NCBI GenBank assembly: GCA_910578275.1
Contig: CAJTPR010000008.1
Coordinates: 1 to 64,000 of the forward strand
Length of the DNA: 64,000 bases
Direction of reading: 5' to 3'
From: an uncultured Bacteroidales bacterium
GTDB taxonomy: Bacteria > Bacteroidota > Bacteroidia > Bacteroidales > P3
In this document: one piece after another, positions 34,557-44,177 of the stretch
Layout of the letters: each line of letters starts with the position of its first letter
Numbering within the stretch: position 1 is the stretch's first letter
Translations under genes and position numbers: made by a program
The notes under the pieces: generated by a model
Told to the model about the DNA's origin: nothing
Databases searched by the model: none
What the model saw: the letters and a program-made list of their open reading frames with translations, nothing else

Positions 34557-35411
34557 CTAATGCCTCTTTTTGATTTGATTCCGGCTATATGCGGGACAAA
34601 GCGCGTCACGTCCGTTCAGACGCACGCTCACGGTAACCATGGCAAACGAATACCAGTCGGAAAAATTCTTGTCGCCGCGTTGCGAGCCTACCTCGTGGTA
34701 GGTTCCCGACGGATCGGCGAAATAAGCCGCCTTGTCGCCGTAATTGGCCCGGATCTGCCCTACATCGGCATAATCGCCGCCCACATCGTCCAGATAATCA
34801 GTGAACGTGAGCCGCATCATCCATTCCAGCCCCAAGGAAACGCCCTTGGCTATGCTGACCTTGAAACCGATACCGAAAGGTATGGCGAACTGCGCCAACG
34901 AATATTCCTTCTTGTATCCCGGCAGCCCCTGCCCTTCGGTATGCAAAGGACGCAAGGCCAGCCAACGCGTATCTTGCGTGACCGGATCGAAATACTGGCC
35001 GTAGGGATTCGAGAAGCATACGGCCAGCCCCAAGCCCAGGTAAGGCGTGAAACGATGCTGCTTGCTTCCCGTAAAGAAATTCACGAAATTGATTTCCAAA
35101 AGAGCGGAAATATCCACCAGGTCGTTGCGGAAATTGAGATTGCGGGGATTGTCGAAATTCTTGTCATTGCCCGTTATGCGGCCGTAACTGCCCGCAAAAC
35201 GCAAAGCCAGGCGCGTGTCGATGTTGTATCGGTAAAAGAGGCTGGCGGCGAAACGCGTGTCATGGAAGACCTTCTTGGGATTCAAGTCGCCCAAATAAAA
35301 CGATCCTCCCAGTCCGATACCTATTTCGGAGCGTTGAGCCTGCGAACGGAACGGGCACAAGAGCACGACGACCGCCAACAAAAGCGTAAATCCAACTTTC
35401 AATCGACCCAT
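34557..35411 (-). CDS. porG: PorG-like outer-membrane protein (DUF6089 family)
   Basis: The protein has 284 residues with a signal peptide ending near FRSQAQ, then an eight-stranded-barrel-like sequence (GIGLGGSFYLGDL, YNIDTRLALRFAGSYGRI, PYLGLGLAVCF). In Porphyromonas gingivalis, PorG is an outer-membrane component of type IX secretion and, as I recall, sits directly before uppS and bamA. The same order occurs here. The assignment rests on gene order plus barrel type, so it is a good but not certain call. T9SS cargo genes elsewhere in the window support it. Confidence 0.75.
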   Translation of the reverse strand: MGRLKVGFTLLLAVVVLLCPFRSQAQRSEIGIGLGGSFYLGDLNPKKVFHDTRFAASLFYRYNIDTRLALRFAGSYGRITGNDKNFDNPRNLNFRNDLVDISALLEINFVNFFTGSKQHRFTPYLGLGLAVCFSNPYGQYFDPVTQDTRWLALRPLHTEGQGLPGYKKEYSLAQFAIPFGIGFKVSIAKGVSLGLEWMMRLTFTDYLDDVGGDYADVGQIRANYGDKAAYFADPSGTYHEVGSQRGDKNFSDWYSFAMVTVSVRLNGRDALCPAYSRNQIKKRH

Positions 35412-35483
35412 CTCACGAATCTGTTTTCATTTTGGCTAAAACGGGCAAATATACGGAAAATCACCGAAAAATGCCCGCCGGCC

Positions 35484-36407
35484 TTACTTGTGGCGTATAT
35501 CCAGACCCCACATGAGCTTTTCCCGGATGGCATCGAAGAAATTCCGCTCGGGCGGATAGATGGCAACGAACTTGAAACCCGCCTTGCGGATCTTGAAACT
35601 GAACGAGCCCCCGATTTCCACCATCGTCGAATCGAGCATGACCCGGCAACCCTTTCCGCCCCTTGTCTTCACCATGATTTCCTGATAACCTTCCAGGACA
35701 AGGGGGCGTACGGTAAGCGTATGCGAGGCGATGGGCGTGACAAGCATGTTGTCGGCGGAAGGAATGAGGATGGGGCCGCCACAACTGAGCGAATAGGCGG
35801 TAGAACCCGTAGGGCTGGAAATCAGCACGCCGTCGCCATAGTAGGTGTTCATGAACGAACCGTCCACGAACACGTCGAGCAATACCAGAGGCGAAACGTC
35901 GTTCTTGTAGACCGTGACCTCGTTGAGGGCGTAAGGGAACGCGAACGGATTCTCGTTTTCCTGTTCACCGTAGAAGTCGAATTCGCATGCTTCCAGCACC
36001 AAACGGTTTTCCCGCCTGAAATGGTCGAAAAAGCCGGGTTTGAGATACGTCTTGATACCGTCGGCGTTCAAGGCGTTCAAGAAACCCAGACGTCCGAAAT
36101 TGATGCCCAATACGGGCACGTTGGTGTCTTTTACGAGATGCAAGGTGTCGAGCATGGTGCCGTCCCCGCCCAGGCAAACCAGCAAGTCCGTGTTTTCGGG
36201 AAGCTCGTCGGTATAGAGCTTGTCGGGTTCGTCCAGATAGCGGGCGGCCAAGGACGGAAATTCCATGCGCATCCTCTCGGCCAGGTCATGGGCGAAGAAA
36301 AACCTTGCCGGTTCCGGCCAAGTCTCACCCAAGGCGGAGAGCAGTTCCTCGAACATGCTCAACTGCACCAACTTGGCCGCCTTGCCGTAAAAGGCGATTT
36401 TTTTCAT
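35484..36407 (-). CDS. nadK: NAD kinase
   Basis: Phosphorylates NAD to NADP. The protein has 307 residues. The diacylglycerol-kinase-like signature GGDGT is at residues 80-84, followed by VLGINFGRLGFL and SSPTGSTAYSLSCGGP, both in the family's usual place. The ATG is one base after the stop codon of the large T9SS cargo gene, so it may be cotranscribed with it. porG follows after 72 bases. Confidence 0.95.
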   Translation of the reverse strand: MKKIAFYGKAAKLVQLSMFEELLSALGETWPEPARFFFAHDLAERMRMEFPSLAARYLDEPDKLYTDELPENTDLLVCLGGDGTMLDTLHLVKDTNVPVLGINFGRLGFLNALNADGIKTYLKPGFFDHFRRENRLVLEACEFDFYGEQENENPFAFPYALNEVTVYKNDVSPLVLLDVFVDGSFMNTYYGDGVLISSPTGSTAYSLSCGGPILIPSADNMLVTPIASHTLTVRPLVLEGYQEIMVKTRGGKGCRVMLDSTMVEIGGSFSFKIRKAGFKFVAIYPPERNFFDAIREKLMWGLDIRHK

Positions 36408-36408
36408 G

Positions 36409-39400
36409 CTATTGCTTGATGAGTTTCAGCGCTCCGGCCTTGTCCTTGCCCGTGACCCGTATCATGTACACGCCCGGAGCCAAATCGGCCAAAGGAAGGA
36501 CGATGCTTCCCTGGCCGGCCACGTCGAATCGACGACGGATACGTCCCTGCATGTCGAAAAGGGCGAGATGGCGGGCCTGGGCGGGCAGGAACACTTCCAC
36601 GAAATCACCCGCCGGATTCGGAGAGAGACGAAGCTCGTGTTTTCCGAAAACGGCATTGGCGACCGTGTCGGAGTCGTCCGTACCTTCAAACCAAAGGCTG
36701 TCTATGCGCAGGCTGCCTCCGTCGGCAAGGTTCCTGCACGCCAGACCGACGGCATACACGCCCGGAACGGAAACATGCACGGCCGTCTTGCGTTCCTGTG
36801 AACCGGAAACCGGAACGCTCTCCACCGGAATCGCTTCCGCTATGGCATTGCTGCCGTACTTGAGCAGGTTCAACTGCAACGAACTGCCCGAAGCCTCGGC
36901 CGCATCGTAACGATAGCGGAGATAATAGACGCCTGCCGTATCCAGGATGAAACAATCGGTCATCTGCGGCAGACCGACGATCCGGATGCCGCCGTCCTTG
37001 AACGGGACGGACATCGGCGCACGCACGGTGAACGAAGCCTTGAGCGTGTCGTCCGAACGATCGGATTCATCGGGCAAGCCGATCCAGGCCGTGACCGTAT
37101 GTTCCCCGCCCGAAAACAAAGGCATGTCGAACATCAACGTGGTTTCTTCCCCGTCCATCATCTCATGGCGGATCGAAACGTCCAGAGGCCGACCGTCGTC
37201 ATAACGCACATAGGCGGGAACCGTGCCCGGCATGGAAAATCCGCCCGCCGTCACCTTGAACGAAAGTTTTCCCATCACGGTCGTGTCGCATTCCGACATG
37301 TTGCCCGAAACGACAAGGTCGGAAACCGTGTAATAGGTAAGATTGGTCTGAAGGCTGTCCACGACCATGAAATCATCCACATACAACATCGGAGCGTTGC
37401 CGCCCAACTTGGCCATGAGTCCGATGAACACCATGCCCGAATCAGGGAAACGCACATAGGCCTCGCAAAAGTCGTAGTCGGTGGACGAGGGACGGGCAAA
37501 GACGGCCAGATGTTCAAGAAAGCCGGTATTGTCGTAACGGTCGTAGGCATAGCTCAGACGCAAGGTATCGTTCTGCGAAACCGGTGCGTCGCCGGCGCGT
37601 TTGTAGAAGAATGATATGCGGTAGGTCTTGTCTTTTTCCACATGGAGCAAAGGTGTCACCAGATAATCGGAAACGGCCATGGCGCCGGTGTTGCAACGCA
37701 CCGACCATTCGCCCGAACGTGCCGTTTCCGTGCCGTATTGCGCCTGCCATACGTTGCGGGAAGACGGATACGACTGCCATTCGTCCATGGACCTCTCGCC
37801 GAATTTTTCCACAAAGGGCAAGGCCCTCGCATGGATTTTTTCCACACTCACACGCACCGTGTCGGGTTTTTCGGCAGAACCTTCCGTCTCGACCCAGAAC
37901 TTTGCCACCTGGACGCCCTCCTTGCCGAAGACCGCACGCCGCGTAAACGTGTACGAAAGGGTTATCTGCGATTGGACGGCATTGGAAGGATGTTCACGGC
38001 AAACGGCCTCGTCGTCTATCTGGTAGCAATAGGAAACCTTCGGAGCGTCGATCGGCGACATGGCGAAGTTGCGTACCGACATGCTCAGACTCACCGACTG
38101 CCCCAGCCTGGCTTCGTAAGGCACCGTCGCCTGCATCGCCTGCACGGCCGACCTTTCCTTCCGGCCGAAAGAGACGTTATCGACATGAACGGTATAGTTG
38201 CTGCGGGTTTCCGCATCGCTCATCTCAGGAACGTCGGTAACGTTGCGTATCGAAAGCAGGTAATATCCGTCTTCCGGCACTTCGACCACTTGGCGTACCG
38301 TATCGTAGCTGGCGGTGGAAACACGTTTGGTCCTCTTCACGCCCGGTTGGCCGGCATAAGGCAGGTCGTAACGCGGTCCCTCTTGCTGCACATAGATTTC
38401 CAACATCCCGGTATTGTTGGCCGCGCTCATTTTCGTACTGAAATTGAGGTAATAGGTCTGGCCCGCCTGCAAGTAAAACGGCCTGAATACCAACCAGTCG
38501 TCGGTCTTTCCGCGCAAGCCGGCCGAACGGGCCGAATACTCGCTGTTGTGACCCGACTGGTGGCCATACAATTCCCAATTTCCCGGAACGCCGTCACCGA
38601 AAACGTTTCCGTCATAGTCGACGAAATCGAGGTTCCTGTCCGCCAGATATTGCGGATCGGCGCTGGCATTGCCGTCGAATTCAAAAAAGTAATCCAAGGT
38701 GTTCTCTTCGGCCAACGCCACCGAAAGGCTCTTTATCTGCAAACCGCCTTTGGCGGACGGTCCGTAGGCATGGAAGGCCAATACGCGGCGGGCGTCCTCT
38801 CTGGCACGATAATATACCACCACCTTGCGGTCGCCACGGTCGCTGAAACGATCTTGTTTCCAAAGCGGTTCCGTGGCCGAAGAAAGCGTTTTCCAATCCG
38901 CATCCGGGCACACGTGCATGGCCAGCGACAAGTCTCCCATCGGTTCGTCACTTCCCAGGACGGCGGCATAAGTAAAGGCGATGCGGTACATCTTCCCGCC
39001 TTGGAAGGCCATGGGAGGAGAAACCACGTAGTCGTTGTTCCTGCGGGCGTTTTCGTTTTCCGTGGACACATGAGGCCGGTTGAGGTCTCCTTCCTTGACG
39101 AAACGCCAGGCCGGGACGGCATATATGGAATCGCTGCGCATCGTCCATCCATAGGGTTCTTCTTCGGCAAACCCGAAATGGGCAGGCAAGCCGGCAATGG
39201 CCTGGGTTCCGGCCTTTATGAGGCACGACGAGGTATCGTTGGCATGGTCGATATCGCCATCCGTCTCAACCCAGAATGTCAATCGATGATTGCCGGGCTC
39301 GACATCGGGAAAGCGAGTAAAAACGACCAAGGCGGCCTTGCCGGGTTCCACCTTCGTCGGGAACTCCTGCCTGACGGGCTCCTGTCCGTCTATCCGGTAG

Positions 39401-40200
39401 CAAGCCGTGAATCCGTCCACCGCGCCGCCGCCATGATTGACGACATAGGCCGAAAAAGGCTGCCCGTTGGCTTGCGGATCGCTGTACGGCGTCTGTATCT
39501 GCCCGGCGGCCAGGTCCTGACCGTTGCTCTTTTCGACGGTAATCCCGGTAATATAGAACACCTGTTCGGCCTTGACGGCCTTCTTGCCGGCCCGGCTGAC
39601 GATGAACGAAAAGCGGTAATCGCCATCTTGGGGAATCTGGTCGGCCGAGACCTGATAGGAATAACTGCCCGTCTGAGGTATGCCGGGATGTTTATGCAGG
39701 AACGTGCTGATTTGGCCGTCCGGACCGCTTATGGGATCCTCGGTGTCGTAGTAAGTACCGTCGAAACGGAAAAAAGGTTCACCCGACGCGTCCACGGAGT
39801 GCAACCTTACCGTCAGGTTGTCGGAGGGAAACGTGGAACCGGCGGGAAGAAGATATTCCACCCCGACCGTATACGTCACGCTTGGGGATTTCTCCAGCCG
39901 GAACGCCGGCGTGAAAGCGGCCGCCTGGTCTTCCGTAGCCGAATTCTGGATGAAACGGACGGCCTGGGCGGAAGTTTCCGGAAGCGGCACGATGCCCCAC
40001 TGCCCGCTCTCCACGGTAGAGAAATCACTCAAATTGAAAGCCTTGTAACGCCAACGGGCGTTGTCTTGTCCAGGATTCTCCTGCGTACCGAAATCCGACT
40101 CGTAAGGATAGGTGGAAACAGGATCCTGGGCTTGCGCCGAAAAACCGAAAAACAAGCCGAAGCCTGCCACGGCCAAAACCTTTTCAAAAAAAACCTTCAT
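36409..40200 (-). CDS. Large secreted protein with T9SS type A sorting domain
   Basis: The protein has 1263 residues with a signal peptide ending near GFSAQAQ. It is built from repeated beta-sandwich modules: jelly-roll segments resembling cleaved-adhesin/choice-of-anchor folds (for example FRFDGTYYDTED and WRFVKEGDLNRP), alternating with CARDB-like segments that describe pairwise strands (VEPGNHRLTFWVETDGD, VQVAKFWVETEGS, GGEHTVTAWIGLPDE). The last 75 residues form a type A sorting domain (LRLSPNPAGDFVEV, DMQGRIRRRF, LAPGVYMIRVTG, ending ALKLIKQ). Probably a cell-surface adhesin or a degradative accessory protein; no catalytic motif is recognised. It heads the longest minus-strand run in the window. 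Confidence 0.88.
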   Translation of the reverse strand: MKVFFEKVLAVAGFGLFFGFSAQAQDPVSTYPYESDFGTQENPGQDNARWRYKAFNLSDFSTVESGQWGIVPLPETSAQAVRFIQNSATEDQAAAFTPAFRLEKSPSVTYTVGVEYLLPAGSTFPSDNLTVRLHSVDASGEPFFRFDGTYYDTEDPISGPDGQISTFLHKHPGIPQTGSYSYQVSADQIPQDGDYRFSFIVSRAGKKAVKAEQVFYITGITVEKSNGQDLAAGQIQTPYSDPQANGQPFSAYVVNHGGGAVDGFTACYRIDGQEPVRQEFPTKVEPGKAALVVFTRFPDVEPGNHRLTFWVETDGDIDHANDTSSCLIKAGTQAIAGLPAHFGFAEEEPYGWTMRSDSIYAVPAWRFVKEGDLNRPHVSTENENARRNNDYVVSPPMAFQGGKMYRIAFTYAAVLGSDEPMGDLSLAMHVCPDADWKTLSSATEPLWKQDRFSDRGDRKVVVYYRAREDARRVLAFHAYGPSAKGGLQIKSLSVALAEENTLDYFFEFDGNASADPQYLADRNLDFVDYDGNVFGDGVPGNWELYGHQSGHNSEYSARSAGLRGKTDDWLVFRPFYLQAGQTYYLNFSTKMSAANNTGMLEIYVQQEGPRYDLPYAGQPGVKRTKRVSTASYDTVRQVVEVPEDGYYLLSIRNVTDVPEMSDAETRSNYTVHVDNVSFGRKERSAVQAMQATVPYEARLGQSVSLSMSVRNFAMSPIDAPKVSYCYQIDDEAVCREHPSNAVQSQITLSYTFTRRAVFGKEGVQVAKFWVETEGSAEKPDTVRVSVEKIHARALPFVEKFGERSMDEWQSYPSSRNVWQAQYGTETARSGEWSVRCNTGAMAVSDYLVTPLLHVEKDKTYRISFFYKRAGDAPVSQNDTLRLSYAYDRYDNTGFLEHLAVFARPSSTDYDFCEAYVRFPDSGMVFIGLMAKLGGNAPMLYVDDFMVVDSLQTNLTYYTVSDLVVSGNMSECDTTVMGKLSFKVTAGGFSMPGTVPAYVRYDDGRPLDVSIRHEMMDGEETTLMFDMPLFSGGEHTVTAWIGLPDESDRSDDTLKASFTVRAPMSVPFKDGGIRIVGLPQMTDCFILDTAGVYYLRYRYDAAEASGSSLQLNLLKYGSNAIAEAIPVESVPVSGSQERKTAVHVSVPGVYAVGLACRNLADGGSLRIDSLWFEGTDDSDTVANAVFGKHELRLSPNPAGDFVEVFLPAQARHLALFDMQGRIRRRFDVAGQGSIVLPLADLAPGVYMIRVTGKDKAGALKLIKQ

Positions 40201-40257
40201 GACTATTTTACGCGGAATTAGGTTGTTAATACCGCGCGAAGTTACTAAATTATTGCC

Positions 40258-40287
40258 ATTGCCGCTTGGCTAAATTTGTTATTTTTG
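40258..40287 (+). promoter_or_regulatory. Candidate promoter of parE
   Basis: Two overlapping -7 matches: TAAATTTG at 40271-40278 and TATTTTTG at 40280-40287. ATTG at 40258-40261 lies 18 bases before the second, close to the TTTG-N19 spacing. The second -7 box is 21 bases before the ATG. Confidence 0.5.
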
Positions 40288-40308
40288 CCCGCCTACATTT
40301 TGCACGCC

Positions 40309-42222
40309 ATGACAGAAGAAACATCGCAGGAAACATCAGCCCGGACCATCGACTTCAACGTTGCCGACTACGACGAGGCGACCATCCGGACGCTCAAATG
40401 GAACGAACATATCCGGCTTCGTCCGGGCATGTACATAGGCAAATTGGGTGACGGCGCCAGCCAGGACGACGGCATTTACGTGCTGTTGAAGGAAGTCATC
40501 GACAACTCGATAGACGAGTTCGTGATGGGCAACGGCAAGAGCATCGAGGTGGCGCTCAAGGAAAACACGGTCACGGTGCGCGACTACGGACGCGGCATCC
40601 CGTTGGGCAAGGTGGTGGAATGCGTTTCGGAAATGAACACCGGCGCCAAGTACGATTCCAAGACGTTCAAGAAGTCGGTGGGCCTGAACGGAGTGGGCAC
40701 CAAGGCGGTAAACGCCCTTTCGAGCCATTTTGCGGTGGAATCGGTACGCGAAGGCAAGAAAAAGTCCGCCGAATTCGCCAAAGGCGTGCTGGTAAGGGAA
40801 GAACTGACGGAATGCAACGAAAGGAACGGCACCAAGATCACCTTCACTCCCGACGCGGACATGTTCGGCAACTACCATTTCATCGAAGAATACATAGAAG
40901 GCATGCTGTGGAACTACGCCTACCTGAACCACGGCCTGACGATCCACTACAACAAGAACCGCATCAAGAGCGAGAACGGGCTCAAAGACCTGCTGGAACG
41001 TAACATGGACGGCAATCCGCTCTATCCGGTCGTGCACATCGTGGACGAAGACATCGAATATGCCTTTACCCATGTGGACAAGCAGTACGGCGAAGAATAT
41101 TACAGCTTCGTGAACGGACAGCACACCACCCAGGGCGGAACCCACCAAGGGGCGTTCCGGGAAGCTTTCGCCAAGACAGTGAAGGAATTCTACAAGAAAG
41201 ACTACGACACCGCCGACGTCCGCACGGGCCTGATCGCGGCCGTGAGCATCAAGGTCATCGAACCCGTCTTTGAAAGCCAGACCAAGACCAAGCTCGGTTC
41301 GGTGTACATGGACAACAGCGAAGAGTCGAAAAAGGCGCAAAGCGGTGAAAACCGCGAAACGGTGCGCAACTACGTGGGAAATTCCGTCAAGAAGAACATC
41401 GACAACTACCTGCACATCAACACCGACGTGGCCGAGGCCATGCAGCGCAAGATCGTCGAAAGCGAGAAGGAGCGCAAAAGCATGACCGACTTGAAGAAAC
41501 TCAGCCGTGAAAGCGCCAAGAAAGTGAACCTGCACAACCGCAAGCTGCGCGATTGCCGCGTCCACTACGATTCGAACCACGACCTGCGCTTGCAGACCAC
41601 CTTGTTCATCACCGAGGGCGATTCGGCCACGGGCAGCATCACCAAAAGCCGCGACGCCAATACCCAGGCGGTGTTCAGCCTGAGGGGGAAACCTCTCAAC
41701 AGTTACGGATTGAGCAAGAAGATCGTGTACGAGAACGAAGAATTCAACTTGCTGCAAGGGGCCTTGAACGTAGGCGAAGACATGGAGAACCTGCGTTACA
41801 ACAACATCGTCATCGCTACCGACGCCGACGTGGACGGCATGCATATCCGCATGCTCCTGCTTACGTTCTTCCTGCAGTTCTTTCCCGACATCGTAAGGAC
41901 CGGACACCTGTATATCCTGCAGACCCCCCTGTTCCGGGTGCGCAACAAACAGAAGACGCTTTATTGCTACACGGAAGAAGAACGCGTGGAGGCCGTCAAG
42001 GAGATAGGCAACAAGCCCGAAATCACGCGATTCAAAGGGCTAGGCGAAATTTCGCCCGAAGAATTCAAGGTCTTCATCGGTCCGCAAATGCGCCTCGACC
42101 CCGTCATCATGCGCAAGGACCATGGCCTGCGCGAGACGCTCGAATTCTATATGGGCAAGAATACGCCCGAACGCCAAGGGTTCATCATGGAAAACCTGCG
42201 CACGGACATCGACGTGGATTAG
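40309..42222 (+). CDS. parE: DNA topoisomerase IV subunit B
   Basis: ATPase subunit of topoisomerase IV, which separates daughter chromosomes. The protein has 637 residues. ATG 40309 (MTEETSQETS) follows the promoter closely. Marks of the GHKL ATPase: LRPGMYIGKLGDG, EVIDNSIDEF, GRGIPLG and GLNGVGTKAVNALS. TOPRIM residues: ITEGDSATGSI and the DADVDG motif. I call it ParE rather than GyrB from the opening EHIRLRPGMYIGKLGDGA and the FSLRGKPLNSYGL segment, as in Bacteroidota ParE. Its 3' end overlaps the oppositely directed DUF4296 gene by four bases. Confidence 0.93.
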   Translation: MTEETSQETSARTIDFNVADYDEATIRTLKWNEHIRLRPGMYIGKLGDGASQDDGIYVLLKEVIDNSIDEFVMGNGKSIEVALKENTVTVRDYGRGIPLGKVVECVSEMNTGAKYDSKTFKKSVGLNGVGTKAVNALSSHFAVESVREGKKKSAEFAKGVLVREELTECNERNGTKITFTPDADMFGNYHFIEEYIEGMLWNYAYLNHGLTIHYNKNRIKSENGLKDLLERNMDGNPLYPVVHIVDEDIEYAFTHVDKQYGEEYYSFVNGQHTTQGGTHQGAFREAFAKTVKEFYKKDYDTADVRTGLIAAVSIKVIEPVFESQTKTKLGSVYMDNSEESKKAQSGENRETVRNYVGNSVKKNIDNYLHINTDVAEAMQRKIVESEKERKSMTDLKKLSRESAKKVNLHNRKLRDCRVHYDSNHDLRLQTTLFITEGDSATGSITKSRDANTQAVFSLRGKPLNSYGLSKKIVYENEEFNLLQGALNVGEDMENLRYNNIVIATDADVDGMHIRMLLLTFFLQFFPDIVRTGHLYILQTPLFRVRNKQKTLYCYTEEERVEAVKEIGNKPEITRFKGLGEISPEEFKVFIGPQMRLDPVIMRKDHGLRETLEFYMGKNTPERQGFIMENLRTDIDVD

Positions 42223-42593
42223 ACGTCCCTTTGATTCATCTCCTTGAGCCGTTCGGCCGACTTGCGCAGGATCCTTTCCAACTTTTCGGGATGCCTCATA
42301 TAATAATTTTCCAACGCCTGGAATTGCTCGTAACTTTTCAGACCGTATTTCCGGAAGATAGGCACGTACACGTCCAGGGACCGTTCAACCATTACCCGGT
42401 CGGCTTCCCCCGTGTTCGTTTCGCGGGTCTGGTACAAATGGGCTTCGGCCAGACGGATGTCGCACATCAAGTCGCACATCCGCGACGGGTTCAAAAACGG
42501 TTGCGGCTTGTCGCCCTTGCATGAGACCATGAACGAAACGGCGACGGCCAAGGCCAGTACGCCCGCAATGCCTTTTATCTTCTTTCCTGTCAT
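42219..42593 (-). CDS. DUF4296-family lipoprotein
   Basis: The protein has 124 residues. The signal peptide ends with SFMVSC, giving a lipidated cysteine at residue 25. The mature part is helical: LNPSRMCDLMCDIRLAEAHL, then VPIFRKYGLKSYEQF, then a C-terminal helix rich in charged residues. This pattern matches the Bacteroidota DUF4296 family, whose function is not known. Its own -7 element lies at 42647-42654, so it appears separate from the lysine genes, which end at the terminator at 42733-42764. Confidence 0.8.
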   Translation of the reverse strand: MTGKKIKGIAGVLALAVAVSFMVSCKGDKPQPFLNPSRMCDLMCDIRLAEAHLYQTRETNTGEADRVMVERSLDVYVPIFRKYGLKSYEQFQALENYYMRHPEKLERILRKSAERLKEMNQRDV

Positions 42594-42646
42594 TCTTGTT
42601 TTCCTTTCAATTCATCCCCCGCACGAAACCGACCCGAATCCATGGC

Positions 42647-42654
42647 CAAAGATA
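42647..42654 (-). promoter_or_regulatory. Candidate -7 element for the DUF4296 gene
   Basis: TATCTTTG on the minus strand, 53 bases before the ATG at 42593. No TTTG at the expected -33 distance. Confidence 0.4.
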
Positions 42655-42732
42655 CATAATTTCAATTTCGTTTCCATCTGCGCCCGAAGGAACCGGAACC
42701 CGAAAGATCCGGATTCCAGACCGTCCGGAAAC

Positions 42733-42764
42733 AAAAGCGGGCGGCCTCGTGGAGGCCGCCCGCT
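42733..42764 (-). terminator. Rho-independent terminator of the lysine-degradation cluster
   Basis: Perfect 13-base-pair GC-rich stem (arms 42764-42752 and 42748-42736, three-base loop) followed by TTTTGTTT on the minus strand. It lies 20 bases after the kamA stop codon. Confidence 0.9.
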
Positions 42765-42783
42765 GGAAAAAACGGTTCGGACA

Positions 42784-44148
42784 TTACTTCTTCCCGGCCG
42801 GTTTCCTGGACGAGGTTTTCGTCTTGGCCGCGGCTCTTGTCCCGGAAGCCGCCTTTGCGCCCGCCTTGGAAGCCTTCTTGGGCGCGATCGCGTACTTTTG
42901 ACGCAATTTGGCGCGTTCATGACGTTCCAACTTGGCCGGCTCGATCGAAACGGCCTGATAAGGAAGACTCAGCAATTGGCTTACGCCTTCTGTCTTGAGG
43001 TTCTTCTTGTCGATTTCCGCCGATAGGCGGTTGTCGTAATCCACCGGCTCGGTGTAAGTGGTGATGACTCCCTCGAAGTTTCGCAAGATGGCCTTCCCGC
43101 CGCCCAAAGAGATAAGATATTGGGGCATGACGGGAATCTTTCCACCGCCTCCGGGCGCATCCACCACGAACGTGGGCACGGCAAAACCCGACACGTGGCC
43201 GCGCAAGCCTTCGATGATTTCGATGCCCTTGCTGACAGGGGTGCGGAAGTGTTCCAATCCCATCGAAAGGTCGCACTGGTAGATGTAGTAAGGACGAACC
43301 CGTATCTTCACCAGTTCGCATACGAGCTTCTTCATGATGCTCACCGCGTCGTTCACGCCGCGCAATAACACGCTCTGGTTGCCCAAGGGGATGCCGGCGT
43401 CGGCCAGACGGGCGCAAGCGGCGGCGCTCTCTTCGGTTATTTCATTGGGATGGTTGAAATGGGTATTCAGCCATACCGGATGATACTTGGAAAGCATCTT
43501 CACCAACTGGGGCGTGATCCGCTGGGGGCAAACCACCGGAACGCGGCTGCCGATACGGATGATTTCCACATGTTTGATGGCGCGCAGACGTTTGATGATG
43601 TATTCCAGCTTGGCATCCGATACCAACAAGGCGTCGCCGCCCGAAAGCAGGACGTCGCGCACCTGGGGAGTCCGTTCTATGTATTCCAAGGCTTTCTCGA
43701 TACGTTCCTTGGGGCTTTCGCAGTCGTGCTGGCCGGCAAAACGACGACGCGTGCAATGACGGCAATACATGGAGCATTGGTCGGTAATGAGGAACAATAC
43801 CCGGTCGGGATAACGATGGGTAAGGCCGGGTGCGGGCGAATCCTCGTCTTCGTGCAGAGGGTCGAGCAAGTCGGCCGCCGAAACGTGGGTCTCGGCACCG
43901 GTAGGAATGGCCTGCTTGCGAACGGGATCATTGGGATCCTTGGGGTCGATAAGGCTCAAATAATACGGAGTGATGGCCATACGGAGGGTAGCGAGGGTCT
44001 TCTTCACGCCCGCTTCCTCGTCTTTGGTGAGCTTCACGTATTTCTTGAGGTCTTCAAGGGTTTCAATGCGGTTCTTGACCTGCCATTTCCAATCGTTCCA
44101 CTGGGTATCGGTCACCTTGGGGAACAATTCTTTTCTTCTGCTTTTCAT
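42784..44148 (-). CDS. kamA: L-lysine 2,3-aminomutase
   Basis: Radical-SAM, PLP-dependent enzyme that turns L-lysine into L-beta-lysine, the first step of lysine fermentation. The protein has 454 residues. ATG 44148 (MKSRRKELFPKV) is the last start before the conserved region. The 4Fe-4S cluster is held by C125, C129 and C132 in CSMYCRHC. The PLP lysine is K337 in PGGGGKIPV, the same number as in the Clostridium subterminale enzyme. The family usually ends near residue 416. Here residues 418-454 add a tail rich in lysine, alanine, serine and arginine (PKKASKAGAKAASG and so on), which is unusual. Last gene of the cluster, preceded by a terminator-like hairpin and followed by a true terminator. 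Confidence 0.95.
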   Translation of the reverse strand: MKSRRKELFPKVTDTQWNDWKWQVKNRIETLEDLKKYVKLTKDEEAGVKKTLATLRMAITPYYLSLIDPKDPNDPVRKQAIPTGAETHVSAADLLDPLHEDEDSPAPGLTHRYPDRVLFLITDQCSMYCRHCTRRRFAGQHDCESPKERIEKALEYIERTPQVRDVLLSGGDALLVSDAKLEYIIKRLRAIKHVEIIRIGSRVPVVCPQRITPQLVKMLSKYHPVWLNTHFNHPNEITEESAAACARLADAGIPLGNQSVLLRGVNDAVSIMKKLVCELVKIRVRPYYIYQCDLSMGLEHFRTPVSKGIEIIEGLRGHVSGFAVPTFVVDAPGGGGKIPVMPQYLISLGGGKAILRNFEGVITTYTEPVDYDNRLSAEIDKKNLKTEGVSQLLSLPYQAVSIEPAKLERHERAKLRQKYAIAPKKASKAGAKAASGTRAAAKTKTSSRKPAGKK

Positions 44149-44177
44149 AACTGCGAAATCAATGGTTGTTATATGCC

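Noticed and set aside
37642..40221. 859-codon open frame opposite the large T9SS cargo gene
   Set aside because: No signal peptide, no motif and no promoter; the opposite strand has a signal peptide and a sorting domain.
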